A program made the position numbers and the translations under genes. Positions 29,014 to 38,751 of a stretch of 64,000 nt of DNA are shown piece after piece. The notes beneath the pieces were generated by a model that had not been told where the DNA came from, did not search any database, and worked only from the letters and a program-made list of their open reading frames with translations. This DNA is from Myxococcota bacterium (GTDB lineage Bacteria > Myxococcota_A > UBA796 > JAJRTE01). The DNA lies in the NCBI GenBank assembly GCA_024278455.1, contig JAJRTE010000306.1, positions 1 through 64,000 of the forward strand, given 5' to 3'. Within the stretch, counting starts at the first letter, position 1; each line of letters starts with the position of its first letter.

Positions 29014-31115
29014 ACACGAGAAAACACGACCATCCACCGCACGGCCGCGAGGATGAGACGCCGGCCGCCAGGTTGCGCAGGTACATCGGGCCGGACGACT
29101 GGGCGCTGGTCATCGGTCTCAAAGGGACCCCATCTCCACCGAAAGACTTCGGGAGTTGGGCAGACTTCGGTTTCGGCAAGAGGACGGTCTTCGGAAGTAT
29201 TGACCTGAGCGACGAACAGAAGGACGCTTTGGGGGCCTACCCCATCGCTGGAAAAACTGAGAGCGCCTGGCGGTTGGCCACCAGGCTCATCGAGAGCAGC
29301 ACCGCGGAGGTGGCACGGAGTTGCGGGAGCGGGCGTATCCACGTGTTCTTTGTCGGACCCCACGCCGCCGCCGCCTACCTCGGACGACAACTGGATACGC
29401 GGGCCCGGTCGAAGGAGATCTTCGTCCACCATTTCGACAGGAGCAAGACAGACTGGTTTCCTTTCGTCCTCCCGGAATCGCTCGTTGCACGGGATGGGCG
29501 GGAGCCCTACTTCCAGAATCTGGAGCAACCCCCGGTCGTCAAGGGGCAGGAAGGAGGATGGGGATATGGTATGAGCCTGGAAGGGCGGCGCGAAGCGGGG
29601 GACCGCGCCCTCGAGGATGTCGCCATGCGTGAGAGACTCGGTCGCATCTACCGGGCCATCCCAGCGAACGACTGGGCGTTGACCTCTCCAGGGCAGGTGA
29701 TGGGCGCCCTGGAACAGGTAGTAGGACTCCTCGACAGGCTCCGGGACAAGCTGCCAAGCCAGCCGTTGCACCTTTTCACGTCGCTTCCCGTGAGCTTGGT
29801 GGTGGGGTTGGCCATGCGGCTCCCCGACACCGTCTGGACTCGTGTCGTCGTGCACCAGTATCGGCCCGGGGCCGACTCTTCCGTTCCACAGTATACCAGG
29901 CCGGGTGCGCCGTTCTACTACCCGGTTCTGGATGTGATCCGTGGAGAACTCATGGCCACCAGGCGCCGCCGCCTCGAGGTGTTCACCGGCGATGGCGGGT
30001 TCCTCATGTACCGTCTCGACGGAAACGTGCTCCCGGCTGCCAGGGCGTTGAAACACCCCGCGCCGCTGGATCGAAGAAGCGCGGACCGGCCCACCTTGAT
30101 GGTGCAGGCGAAGACCTTTTCCGAGAGCGTGCTGCCTCCGCCGGTCGACAAGGCCTGCGGCGACTGGAACGACATCGATGTGGAAATCAACGTCCAGGGT
30201 GCCGCGGCCGAACTGCCCTGGGAGTTTCTGATGACTGCCAAGCAGGATGATTTCATCGCCTGGCGTCTGGGGTGCACCGTGACTCGAGTCCTTGGCACCG
30301 ACGCGCGTATCCCCTCCCGGCAGCCTGTCGAGCCGCTTCGGGTGCTCATCGTCCCGGTCATTCCGCAGAAGCAGCGGGAGGCCTACCGGAATGTTCTCGG
30401 GCTCGGCAGGATCGTGGATCTCCTCACCTCTCGAGGCGTGCAGTGTCGTGTTCTCGAAACAGGGTTGAGCGACCAGGAGGTGGCGGACCAGATCGACGCC
30501 TTCAGGCCTCACATCCTCCAGTGGATCGGGCATGGTGGGCAGGATGACCAGGAGACCTATCCCCCCGTGGCGCAGGTCGACAGCGACGGCGGACCTACCT
30601 ACCTGGACCGTCTCCTGATCCGGCGGATCCTGGGGGGGAGCTACCGGCCTCTAATCGTCTTTTTCGCGTCCTGCGAGCTTGGCGCGGAGGTGTCTGACTA
30701 CGGGGTGCCTCGAGACTTCGTGCGGGAGGGTGTGGGTGCGGTGATCTCGTACCGTGACAAGGTGACGTTCAGAGAAGTCGGTACCTTCTCCCGCGTGTTC
30801 TATGACCAGGTGACGCAAGGGGAGAGCTTGGGCGAGGCTGTCCGGGCGGCTCGACAAGACCTCTACCGAGAGGGCCTGAACGAAAAACTCCTTCCCGGCG
30901 CCTTCGGTGCGCCGGTCCTGACCTGTAGCGACCCCTCTGTGCTGAAACCGCTCATGGAAGCCCCGGCCGGATCTTCTTCGCAGGAAGAGGTCGCGCCGGA
31001 TGGAACGACCTCGTCGCAGGAAGGTGCCACGGCGTCGGGAGGGGAGGAAGGAGAGGGAGGTGGCGACATTGGCATGACCGGCGATCCGGGTGATGGTGAG
31101 CTGGAGCTGCATTGA
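29010..31115 (+). CDS. CHAT-domain protease with two N-terminal SAVED/CARF-like modules
   Basis: Modules RIHVFFVGPHAAAAYLGRQLDTRARSKEIFVHHF and PLHLFTSLPVSLVVGLAMRLPDTVWTRVVVHQYRPG; CHAT His ILQWIGHGGQ, Cys LIVFFASCELGAEVSDYG. Confidence 0.8.
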   Translation: MNTRKHDHPPHGREDETPAARLRRYIGPDDWALVIGLKGTPSPPKDFGSWADFGFGKRTVFGSIDLSDEQKDALGAYPIAGKTESAWRLATRLIESSTAEVARSCGSGRIHVFFVGPHAAAAYLGRQLDTRARSKEIFVHHFDRSKTDWFPFVLPESLVARDGREPYFQNLEQPPVVKGQEGGWGYGMSLEGRREAGDRALEDVAMRERLGRIYRAIPANDWALTSPGQVMGALEQVVGLLDRLRDKLPSQPLHLFTSLPVSLVVGLAMRLPDTVWTRVVVHQYRPGADSSVPQYTRPGAPFYYPVLDVIRGELMATRRRRLEVFTGDGGFLMYRLDGNVLPAARALKHPAPLDRRSADRPTLMVQAKTFSESVLPPPVDKACGDWNDIDVEINVQGAAAELPWEFLMTAKQDDFIAWRLGCTVTRVLGTDARIPSRQPVEPLRVLIVPVIPQKQREAYRNVLGLGRIVDLLTSRGVQCRVLETGLSDQEVADQIDAFRPHILQWIGHGGQDDQETYPPVAQVDSDGGPTYLDRLLIRRILGGSYRPLIVFFASCELGAEVSDYGVPRDFVREGVGAVISYRDKVTFREVGTFSRVFYDQVTQGESLGEAVRAARQDLYREGLNEKLLPGAFGAPVLTCSDPSVLKPLMEAPAGSSSQEEVAPDGTTSSQEGATASGGEEGEGGGDIGMTGDPGDGELELH

Positions 31116-31157
31116 GACGGCTGTCCTGGGGAAACGGCGGGGCGGGCGAGGTCGGGA

Positions 31158-33956
31158 CTACTCCGTGATCAGCGCATTGGGGTCCACGTTCTGTATGTTC
31201 AGCGCGCCGGAGCCCGGCTGCTGGTCCTCTCCGGCGCCGAGGGAACTGGAGATGAACCCGACACCGAGCGAACTGGAGATGAACCCGGTGCCGAGGGAAC
31301 TCGAGATGAACCCGGTGCCGAGAGAACTGGAGATGAACCCGGTGCCGAGAGAACTGGAGATGAACCCGGTGCCGAGAGAACTCGAGATGAACCCGGTGCC
31401 GAGGGAACTCGAGATGAACCCGTCACCGAGGGATACCGAGGCGAAGTAACCTTTCCAACTGGAGTTGGGGAACTCGTCCACGAAGCCCGCGTCTTCGATG
31501 CTGTCGCCGAGGATACGGTTGGCGTCCTGGAACCGGAATCTGGGCGCGTTGACGACCGGGTAGGTGTGGTCGAGGTCCAGTTGACCCATGGCCGGGTCGA
31601 CGGGCAGGACCAGGTACTGGACCAGGTTGCCGTCGTCGTCACTGGTGGCCACCAGCAACGCGGTGACCTTCTTGACGTAGCCCCACCCGGAGTAGAGGGG
31701 CTGGTCGAAGGTCTCCTTGATCTTGGTCACGGTCCGACCGTTGGGTTTGGTCAGGGCGTCGGCGAACCGTTCGTCGATGGCCAGCACGATGGGACCAGCC
31801 ATCGTCCCCGGTCCGACGAGCTTGAGCATGTAGGAGTGGACCAGGGCCTTGGGGTTGTCGACGAATGTGTCCACCACCTTGTAATCCGGGCTGATCTCGA
31901 AGAAAAGGACCGACTCCCCGATCTTGGGTTCCTCCATGAACCGGCTGAACACCTCAGCCGCCGCGGGGGAGAGAGAGAACATGCCATAGGGACGCACGCC
32001 GAGCTGGGGATTCTCCGGGGGTATCACCGCATCCACCTGGAACCCGATGACGACCCCGTTCTCGCTCGCCTCCTCCGAGGCGAACTCCGGAGTCCCTGAC
32101 CGAATGTAGGCGAACCCGTTCGCGTCGGTCACGGCGATATGCTGGAATTCGGTCACCGACCCATAGAACGAGCCGGCCACGGTGATGCCCGGAACCGGTC
32201 TGAGTTCGCGGTCGATGACCTGGACTCGAGCAACCGCCCGGAGTTTTTCCCCTTTCTCGTCATGTTCCATGTCGTCGCTTGACTTTTCGTCGTTTGCCTT
32301 TTCGTCGTTTGCCTTTTCGTCGTTTGCCTTTTCGTCCGCCGCCTCGAGCCAGACCATGGTATTGACGAACCAGTCGCTTGCGTCCCCGAACAGTTCCGGT
32401 TCAGCGCTGAGCACGAGGGTTTCGGCCGCGCCAGCCATGTCGAGCATGCCGGCGCCGAAGTCGGCGTCGAACCCGGGCTGGCCGAGGTCTCGTGCACTGC
32501 TCATCATCACCTTGTGGGCTTCGTAGGGCGTGGCGCCGAGGGCGACCAGCCATGCAGCGGCGCTCGAGACCTGCGCTGCGGCCTGCGAGGTCCCGGCCAT
32601 GAACCAGTAGCCGAGTTCGGTGGGTTTTCCTTCCTCGAATCCGACGCCGAGCGGTGCGTCGGGGTAGCCGTCCCGGTTGAAGTCGGTGTCGATGCGGCCG
32701 CCGGGGGCGACCAGGCTCAGGGCGTGGCCACCGTTGGAGTAGCTTGTGCGCTCGTCGCGCATGTCGCCCTGGGGGGCGGCGTTGTCATCGTGGTCGCCTG
32801 CAACGGATTCCTCGAGTTCCGCCGTGCCCGTGGGACCGAGGCCCGTGGCACCGACGCCGATGACGTCGGGGAAGGCGGCGGGGAAGGTGACCCCGTCGGC
32901 CCCGTCGTTCCCGGAGGAGGAGACCATGACCACGTTGGCTTCGGCGGCGTAGGCCACCGCGTCCTGGAGGGCCGGGCTCGGGTAGTAGCCCAGGCCGAAC
33001 GACAGGCTCATGTTGATGACATCCGCACCCTTGTCCACGGCATAGTAGATGGCCTCGATCAGGTCGAACTCGGTCCCGGTGCGTTCTTCGTCGAGCACCT
33101 TGAGTGGCATGAGCTGGACGTATGGCGCGCCGCCGACCACATTCCCCAGCGCGCCGATCAAGCTCGCCACGTGTGTGCCGTGCATGTTGTCGTCGTTGGG
33201 ATGGGTGTCGTCGTTGACGAAATCGTACCCCGGGACGAACGTCACCGCCTCGAAATCCTTGGCGAGCAGGTAGTCATACTCGTCGTCCGACCAGGTCTCG
33301 TAGGCCATGCCCGTGTCGAGCACCGCCACCACGACGTCCTCGAGGATGGTGCAGTCGACCGAACGGCACAGGTCCCGTTGCCGCGTGCGGTCCAGGTACC
33401 ATGCCAGGTCGTCGTATCCGCCGGTCGGACAGGAAGCGCCGCGCGTGACCGCGTTGGGAAACACGTCCCGAACCTCTGGCGCCGCGCGAAGGTCCCGCAT
33501 GAACCCGGCCAGGGAGGCCCCATCCGGCACTGCCACCCTGAGAATGCCACTCCGGGGAGCCTCGCCCAGGATTTGGAGGGGCATCCGCTCCTTGAGTGAC
33601 GTGGCGTTTGCAGCGTCGAAACGGTTCAAACGAACCAGGACCTCTCCGTCAACGATGTCGAAACTGTAGCGTCCGGAGGAGATTCGCCTGACGGGAAACC
33701 CATCCGAGCGGTTGGCCTGGCTGCCGGGAGCCAGGCCCGTGTCGTCTGCCGGTGCAGCGGCTTCGAGTGTCGGCCTGGACCCCATGGTGCCGGGTGCTGT
33801 CCGGGTCGATGTGCCGATGTGCCCTTCCGAAGCAATTCCTGTTGCCGGTGGATCGACGGCATGCCCGCCTGCTGCCGGGAGCGCGGCGAGCCCCAGCATC
33901 CCCATGACGAGCGGAAGTGTCCACCGCGTTGATCGTTGACCGATATGGCTTCTCAC
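31158..33956 (-). CDS. S8 family (subtilisin-like) serine peptidase, secreted, with C-terminal tandem repeats
   Basis: Catalytic triad contexts VVVAVLDTGMAY, NMHGTHVASLIGAL, GYWFMAGTSQAAAQVSSAAAWL; GTG start with gggagga upstream and signal peptide. Confidence 0.92.
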   Translation of the reverse strand: MRSHIGQRSTRWTLPLVMGMLGLAALPAAGGHAVDPPATGIASEGHIGTSTRTAPGTMGSRPTLEAAAPADDTGLAPGSQANRSDGFPVRRISSGRYSFDIVDGEVLVRLNRFDAANATSLKERMPLQILGEAPRSGILRVAVPDGASLAGFMRDLRAAPEVRDVFPNAVTRGASCPTGGYDDLAWYLDRTRQRDLCRSVDCTILEDVVVAVLDTGMAYETWSDDEYDYLLAKDFEAVTFVPGYDFVNDDTHPNDDNMHGTHVASLIGALGNVVGGAPYVQLMPLKVLDEERTGTEFDLIEAIYYAVDKGADVINMSLSFGLGYYPSPALQDAVAYAAEANVVMVSSSGNDGADGVTFPAAFPDVIGVGATGLGPTGTAELEESVAGDHDDNAAPQGDMRDERTSYSNGGHALSLVAPGGRIDTDFNRDGYPDAPLGVGFEEGKPTELGYWFMAGTSQAAAQVSSAAAWLVALGATPYEAHKVMMSSARDLGQPGFDADFGAGMLDMAGAAETLVLSAEPELFGDASDWFVNTMVWLEAADEKANDEKANDEKANDEKSSDDMEHDEKGEKLRAVARVQVIDRELRPVPGITVAGSFYGSVTEFQHIAVTDANGFAYIRSGTPEFASEEASENGVVIGFQVDAVIPPENPQLGVRPYGMFSLSPAAAEVFSRFMEEPKIGESVLFFEISPDYKVVDTFVDNPKALVHSYMLKLVGPGTMAGPIVLAIDERFADALTKPNGRTVTKIKETFDQPLYSGWGYVKKVTALLVATSDDDGNLVQYLVLPVDPAMGQLDLDHTYPVVNAPRFRFQDANRILGDSIEDAGFVDEFPNSSWKGYFASVSLGDGFISSSLGTGFISSSLGTGFISSSLGTGFISSSLGTGFISSSLGTGFISSSLGVGFISSSLGAGEDQQPGSGALNIQNVDPNALITE
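31243..31440 (-). repeat. 27-bp (9-aa) tandem repeat, GFISSSLGT, seven units
   Basis: gagatgaacccg core spaced every 27 nt from 31249 to 31411. Confidence 0.95.
32284..32336 (-). repeat. 15-bp (5-aa) tandem repeat encoding DEKAN
   Basis: ttttcgtcgtttgcc repeated, DEKANDEKANDEKANDEKSSDD in the S8 peptidase. Confidence 0.95.
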
Positions 33957-34544
33957 CGTTTCCTCCCTGCTGCTGCATGCCCGTGGAAAGGGGTGGGCAC
34001 GCCATGAATGATTCCCCGATCGCCTTCTGCCTGGGTGCCTGGCTCCCATGCGCTCGGGCCGGAAGGTAGGCGCCATTCTGCCGGGCGGTCCACGCCATTC
34101 CACGCGACGTGGCTCTGTCCGGGTTCTGGCAGGCTCTCGAGGTACTACGGACCGGACCGGATCCCCTGGGATCCGGCCTCTCCCCTGCGGGAGGCAGGCC
34201 AGTCCCCGAGGGCACTGACCCCTCAATCAGTAGAAACGGCAGGGTGGGAGGAAAACTGTAGATCCGTGCAGAAGAAATGTTGGCATTGGCGTGCCGGCTC
34301 CACCGCTTTCCGGATTCCCATCACCGAGACCGCTACACGGTGCCGGTCTTGAAGCTCCGCACTGGATCGCCCCGCAAGGCAGCCGGGCGCTCGCTCCTGT
34401 CGCGCTTTTTCCCTAATGAAGTCGTCTCGAGCGGCCGATGCGAAGCAGGGCAGAGTGGCTGCCCCTGCTCGCTATCGTTTCCGACTCCCGGATCGGCCTC
34501 GAGCGCCGGTGGCCGGCGCCCGACCAGCACAGGCGGACCACCGA

Positions 34545-37500
34545 ATGGACTTCGACCCCGAACTCCGGCCCCTGATCCCCCCCATTCTGTTGGCGGTGCC
34601 CGACTTTGCCACCCGGGGCCACCGGGAAGCCGCCATCCTGTTCGTCGATGTCGCCGGGTTCACAGGTCTCAGCGAGGCGCTCGCCCAGCTTGGCCCCGAG
34701 GGTGCGGAGATACTCGAGCGCACCATCGCGGAGTACTTCAACGCCCTCCTGGACGTGGTGGACAGGTTCGGCGGAATTCCCGTCAAAATCGGGGGCGACG
34801 CCCTGACCGTCGCGTTCGTCGGGGACGAAGGGAACCTCGAGGCGCTGGTGCGAACCGCGGTCTCCTGCGCGGCGGAGCTTCCCAGGTCCCTGTGCGACGA
34901 TGCCCTGGTGAGCACGCCGGAGGGGGAGGTGCGGATAGCGCACAAGGTGGGCGTCGGTTGCGGGACCCTGCTGAACAGTATCGTCGGAGACCCTGGCATC
35001 CGTCTCGAACTCGCCCTGGTCGGCGAGGCGCTCGACCAGGCGGCGCAGGCGGAGCACAAGGCGGTTGCCGGGGAAGTGTGGGCATCGCCTCGAGTCGTTC
35101 GCGTGCTGGCCACCCCCTCCCTGTGGGACAGGGAAGACGGCGGGTTCGCACGCCTTCGTGTGCCGGTGTCGCCGTCCTGGGAGGTGACAGCCGGGCCGCC
35201 TTCCTCGAACCCGAGGCCCATCGAATCGTGGCACCTGTCGCTGGTCCCCGCAACGGTCCGGGAGAGCGCAGCGAAAGGAACGCTCGAGTTCCTGCGACGT
35301 CATCAGAGCATCACCGTGCTGTTCGTCTCGTTCGGCGGACTCGATTTCTCGGGACTCGACTGCTTCGACGCGCTCGACAGCCACTATCGGGCCATGCAGT
35401 CCCTGGTTGAAGCACACGGGGGATTCCTGAGCGAGTTCGAGGCCGGGGACAAGGGGGCCAAGCTCATCGTACTGTTCGGTGCACCTGTTCCCATCGAAGA
35501 TCCCGTGGGCCAGGCCGTGCGTTGTGCACAGGCGATGCAACGGCACACGCGCGAGGCCGGCGTGGTGTCCGGCCAGCGCATCGGCATGACGACCGGAAGG
35601 CTCTACGTCGGGCGCATCGGCTGCCGCGCGCTCGCCAAGATCAGCGCGCTCGGCGACCAGATGAACCTGGCGGCACGCCTCATGACCGCCTCCAGGCCCT
35701 GGTCCGTCCTGGCGGAGACGACCGTCGCCCGGCGAACCAGCGACCGGGCCTCATGGAGTCGGCCGCAACTGCTTCGGGTCAAAGGCAAGCACGCGCTCGT
35801 TTCCGCTTCCTACCTGCTCGCGCTCAAGGACCGCGTGGGCGTGGAGCGACGTGGCATCGGCCTTGCCGGAAGGAAGGAGGAAAAGCTCAAGCTCCGGCAG
35901 GTCCACGACCGGTTGAGACATGGTTCCGGCGCGCTGGTTCGCATCTCCGGGGAAGCAGGGACCGGCAAGACCAGGCTCCTGGACCACATTCGGAGGTTGG
36001 TGCGCGACGCCGGCGAGGTCCGCCTCGTCGACTCCCACGACTACGCCCTCGTACCACATTCCGAGCCATTCCGCGCCTGGAGAGGCCTTCTCCTCGACAT
36101 CATCGGCGCCGACGACCAGCTCGATGACGACGCCAGGCGCGAAGTGTTTACCACGTGGCTCGAAACCCTGCCGGAGGACCTGCAAAAGACCTGCGTCCAC
36201 CTGGCACCGATCGCCGGTATTCCCGCACCGCCGGACCCGGTCATGGCCCAGTTGACGCCGGACCAGCGGTTGCGCGTGCTCCACGACGCGATCGTCGACT
36301 GCCTCGACCATGGTTGCCGGGACATCGCGCGCTGCGTCATCATCGACAACGCCCATCATCTCGATGAACCGTCCCGGTCGGTTCTCCTGGCCCTGGCTCC
36401 CGTGCTTTCGCACCTTCGACTCGCCGTGGTCACCGCGCACAGGTCGCACTCCAGTGACGGAGAAGACCCGTTCGCCGGGCTCGACGACGCCCCGGCATCG
36501 ATCCACATCCGGCTCGGCCCCCTCGCGCCAGCCGAATCCGCCGAACTCATTCGAAATCTCCTCGACGCCACCTACCTCGACTCCGAACTCGAGGCGTTCC
36601 TCTCCCGAAAGGCACAAGGAAATCCGCTCCGCATCGAAGCCTGGCTCAACATTCTCAAGGATCGCGGGCACATCGTCGTGGACGGTGGCGTGGCCTCCCT
36701 GACAGGATACCATCACGGACTGACCATCCCGGACCGGCTCGAATCCCTGGCACTGGTCAACGTGGAGAGTCTCCCCCAGGACGCCCAGCTCACGTTGAAG
36801 GTCGCGAGCGTGGTCGGCCTGTCGTTCACCGCCCGGGATGTCGCCGGCCTCCACCCTCAGAGGCTGGACATCGCTACCGTGGAGGAGCACCTCCGGCTCG
36901 GCCAACAGGCCAAACTCCTGTACTACCAGCGCGGCGCGTCGGACAGGATGTTCTTCAATCGTCCCGAGGTCCGCGAGGCGCTCCACGAAACCCTCCCGTT
37001 CGAACTCCGACGCCTGCTTCACCGGCGATGCGTCCAGCAGATCAAGGCCCAGCGCGGGGGCATCGTCGATGACGAATCGTGGCTCGCCCTGGCCGCGCAC
37101 CACGAGTACATCGGCGAGCCGCTGGCCCAGACCCGCCATTTCCGCAAGGCCGCAGACATCTGCATCGCGCGGCACGATCATCGAGAAGCGGTCAGGTGGC
37201 TCTACAAGCTGCTCGAGGTCTGCCGCGGCCGGGGCGATGTGGGAGGGATGCTGAACGCCTACCGTCACCTCCACAACGAACTCAGCAAACTGGGCGAGCA
37301 CGAAGAAGACCGCAGGCTTCTCGACGCCTGGGTCGAATCGGCACAGACGCACGAACGACACCACAGCCTGGTGGAGGCCCTCGAGGTCCGGGCGCGATGG
37401 CACCAGCGGCACGGCGAGTCGGAAGTCGCCAAGCAGGAACTCGATCGTGCGTTGGCAATTGCCACGGCGAACTGTCCGGAGCGGTTGCCGGTCGTCTACG

Positions 37501-38570
37501 GTTCGATTTCGATCATCTGTGCGGACATGGGCCGGCCTCGAGATGCCCTGGACGCGGTCGAAAAGGCCTTGGCCGGTGCCGAGTCGCTCGGCATGGAGAA
37601 AGACATCAACCTGATGGTGGCTCGCGGCAATGCCTTGAGCGCGCTCGGGCGGGCCGTCGAGGCCCACGATGCCTTCAAGGAGGTTCTCGCCCTGTTGGAT
37701 GACTCCGACCTGTGGACCAAGTCCATCGTCGAAGGCAACATCGCGGTCGAGCTGTTCAACTTGGGCCGGCTCGAGGAGGGGCACGAAAGTCTCGTGCGGG
37801 CACTCGCGCTCAAGCGGGAGGTCGGCGATCGGCGAGAGGAGGCGGTCGCCCTGGGAAACGTGGGCTACTCATCCTACCGCATTGGAAACCTGGAGGACGC
37901 GCGCAGGTACACCGACGAGTGCATTCGGCTCAGCCGGCGGCTGCGCCACGTCAGGGTCGAGATGAACGCGGCGGGGAACCTGGGTGAAATCCTCTGGATC
38001 ATGGGTGAGTTGCGCGAAGCCGCGCGGCAGTACGACCGTGTCGACGCCCTTCTCGAGGACACGCCGAACCGCCACTTGCAGATCGAACAGCAGGTCCGCC
38101 GGGGCGAACTGGAACTCAGCCGCGGCAACCCGGAACGGGCGTTGGTCATCTTCGCCTCGGCCCTCGACGCCTCGCGCGCGTCCGGGTTGAAGGGCTTCGA
38201 GCCGGCGCTTCTCGAGGGGCTTGGAGAATCTCACCGGGTGCTGGGCCATCACGGCGAGTCGTGGGCCCTGTTCCGACAGGTGCTGGCGCGCGCGGAGACC
38301 GCTCCGCACCTGCTCCCCTTTCCCCAGCGCGCATTCCTCCGGGCCGCCGAGGCTGCCTCGAGCGCGGGGATGTTCGAGCAGGCGCACCAGCTTCTGGCAC
38401 GGGCCCGGACGGCACTGGACGAAGCCCTGAAGCAGCTCTCACGGGAATCCACGCGGATTCGCTTCATCGCAGCCTTTCCATGGAACGGCCGGATTGTCGA
38501 GGGGCTCTCCATCCCGCCTGTCTCCGGTGCCTCGCCCACCACCGATATGACCCATTCGGCTCCAGCCTGA
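34545..38570 (+). CDS. Adenylate/guanylate cyclase (two domains)-AAA ATPase-TPR protein
   Basis: AAILFVDVAGFTGLSEAL, KIGGDALTVAF; second domain ISALGDQMNLAARLM; Walker A ISGEAGTGKTRLL; C-terminal TPRs. Confidence 0.88.
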   Translation: MDFDPELRPLIPPILLAVPDFATRGHREAAILFVDVAGFTGLSEALAQLGPEGAEILERTIAEYFNALLDVVDRFGGIPVKIGGDALTVAFVGDEGNLEALVRTAVSCAAELPRSLCDDALVSTPEGEVRIAHKVGVGCGTLLNSIVGDPGIRLELALVGEALDQAAQAEHKAVAGEVWASPRVVRVLATPSLWDREDGGFARLRVPVSPSWEVTAGPPSSNPRPIESWHLSLVPATVRESAAKGTLEFLRRHQSITVLFVSFGGLDFSGLDCFDALDSHYRAMQSLVEAHGGFLSEFEAGDKGAKLIVLFGAPVPIEDPVGQAVRCAQAMQRHTREAGVVSGQRIGMTTGRLYVGRIGCRALAKISALGDQMNLAARLMTASRPWSVLAETTVARRTSDRASWSRPQLLRVKGKHALVSASYLLALKDRVGVERRGIGLAGRKEEKLKLRQVHDRLRHGSGALVRISGEAGTGKTRLLDHIRRLVRDAGEVRLVDSHDYALVPHSEPFRAWRGLLLDIIGADDQLDDDARREVFTTWLETLPEDLQKTCVHLAPIAGIPAPPDPVMAQLTPDQRLRVLHDAIVDCLDHGCRDIARCVIIDNAHHLDEPSRSVLLALAPVLSHLRLAVVTAHRSHSSDGEDPFAGLDDAPASIHIRLGPLAPAESAELIRNLLDATYLDSELEAFLSRKAQGNPLRIEAWLNILKDRGHIVVDGGVASLTGYHHGLTIPDRLESLALVNVESLPQDAQLTLKVASVVGLSFTARDVAGLHPQRLDIATVEEHLRLGQQAKLLYYQRGASDRMFFNRPEVREALHETLPFELRRLLHRRCVQQIKAQRGGIVDDESWLALAAHHEYIGEPLAQTRHFRKAADICIARHDHREAVRWLYKLLEVCRGRGDVGGMLNAYRHLHNELSKLGEHEEDRRLLDAWVESAQTHERHHSLVEALEVRARWHQRHGESEVAKQELDRALAIATANCPERLPVVYGSISIICADMGRPRDALDAVEKALAGAESLGMEKDINLMVARGNALSALGRAVEAHDAFKEVLALLDDSDLWTKSIVEGNIAVELFNLGRLEEGHESLVRALALKREVGDRREEAVALGNVGYSSYRIGNLEDARRYTDECIRLSRRLRHVRVEMNAAGNLGEILWIMGELREAARQYDRVDALLEDTPNRHLQIEQQVRRGELELSRGNPERALVIFASALDASRASGLKGFEPALLEGLGESHRVLGHHGESWALFRQVLARAETAPHLLPFPQRAFLRAAEAASSAGMFEQAHQLLARARTALDEALKQLSRESTRIRFIAAFPWNGRIVEGLSIPPVSGASPTTDMTHSAPA

Positions 38571-38751
38571 CGCGGCCCCCCCCTCGAGGGTTCCGCAGCC
38601 TTTGGCCGCGCGCGTGCGCGTGTCGCTTGCCACTGTCGGGGCGCCCGCGCATAATCGAAGGTCGAACCGTTGGCAGCGTGACAGGCCGGGCGCCGGACCA
38701 CCGCGCCGGGGTGGGGCGAGTGCCACTTCTCAGGAAAAGCGCGGGGAGTTC

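Noticed and set aside
23365-31115. Calling the CHAT operon a type III CRISPR accessory module outright
   Set aside because: No cas10 or other type III effector genes in window; the only cas gene is cas6 13 kb away with chromosomal genes between
31243-31440. 27-bp repeats as a CRISPR array
   Set aside because: No spacers; in-frame repeat at the end of a subtilase gene
34416-34544. Upstream extension of the cyclase ORF
   Set aside because: Arg/Pro-rich translation without domain similarity; ATG at 34545 directly precedes the cyclase domain
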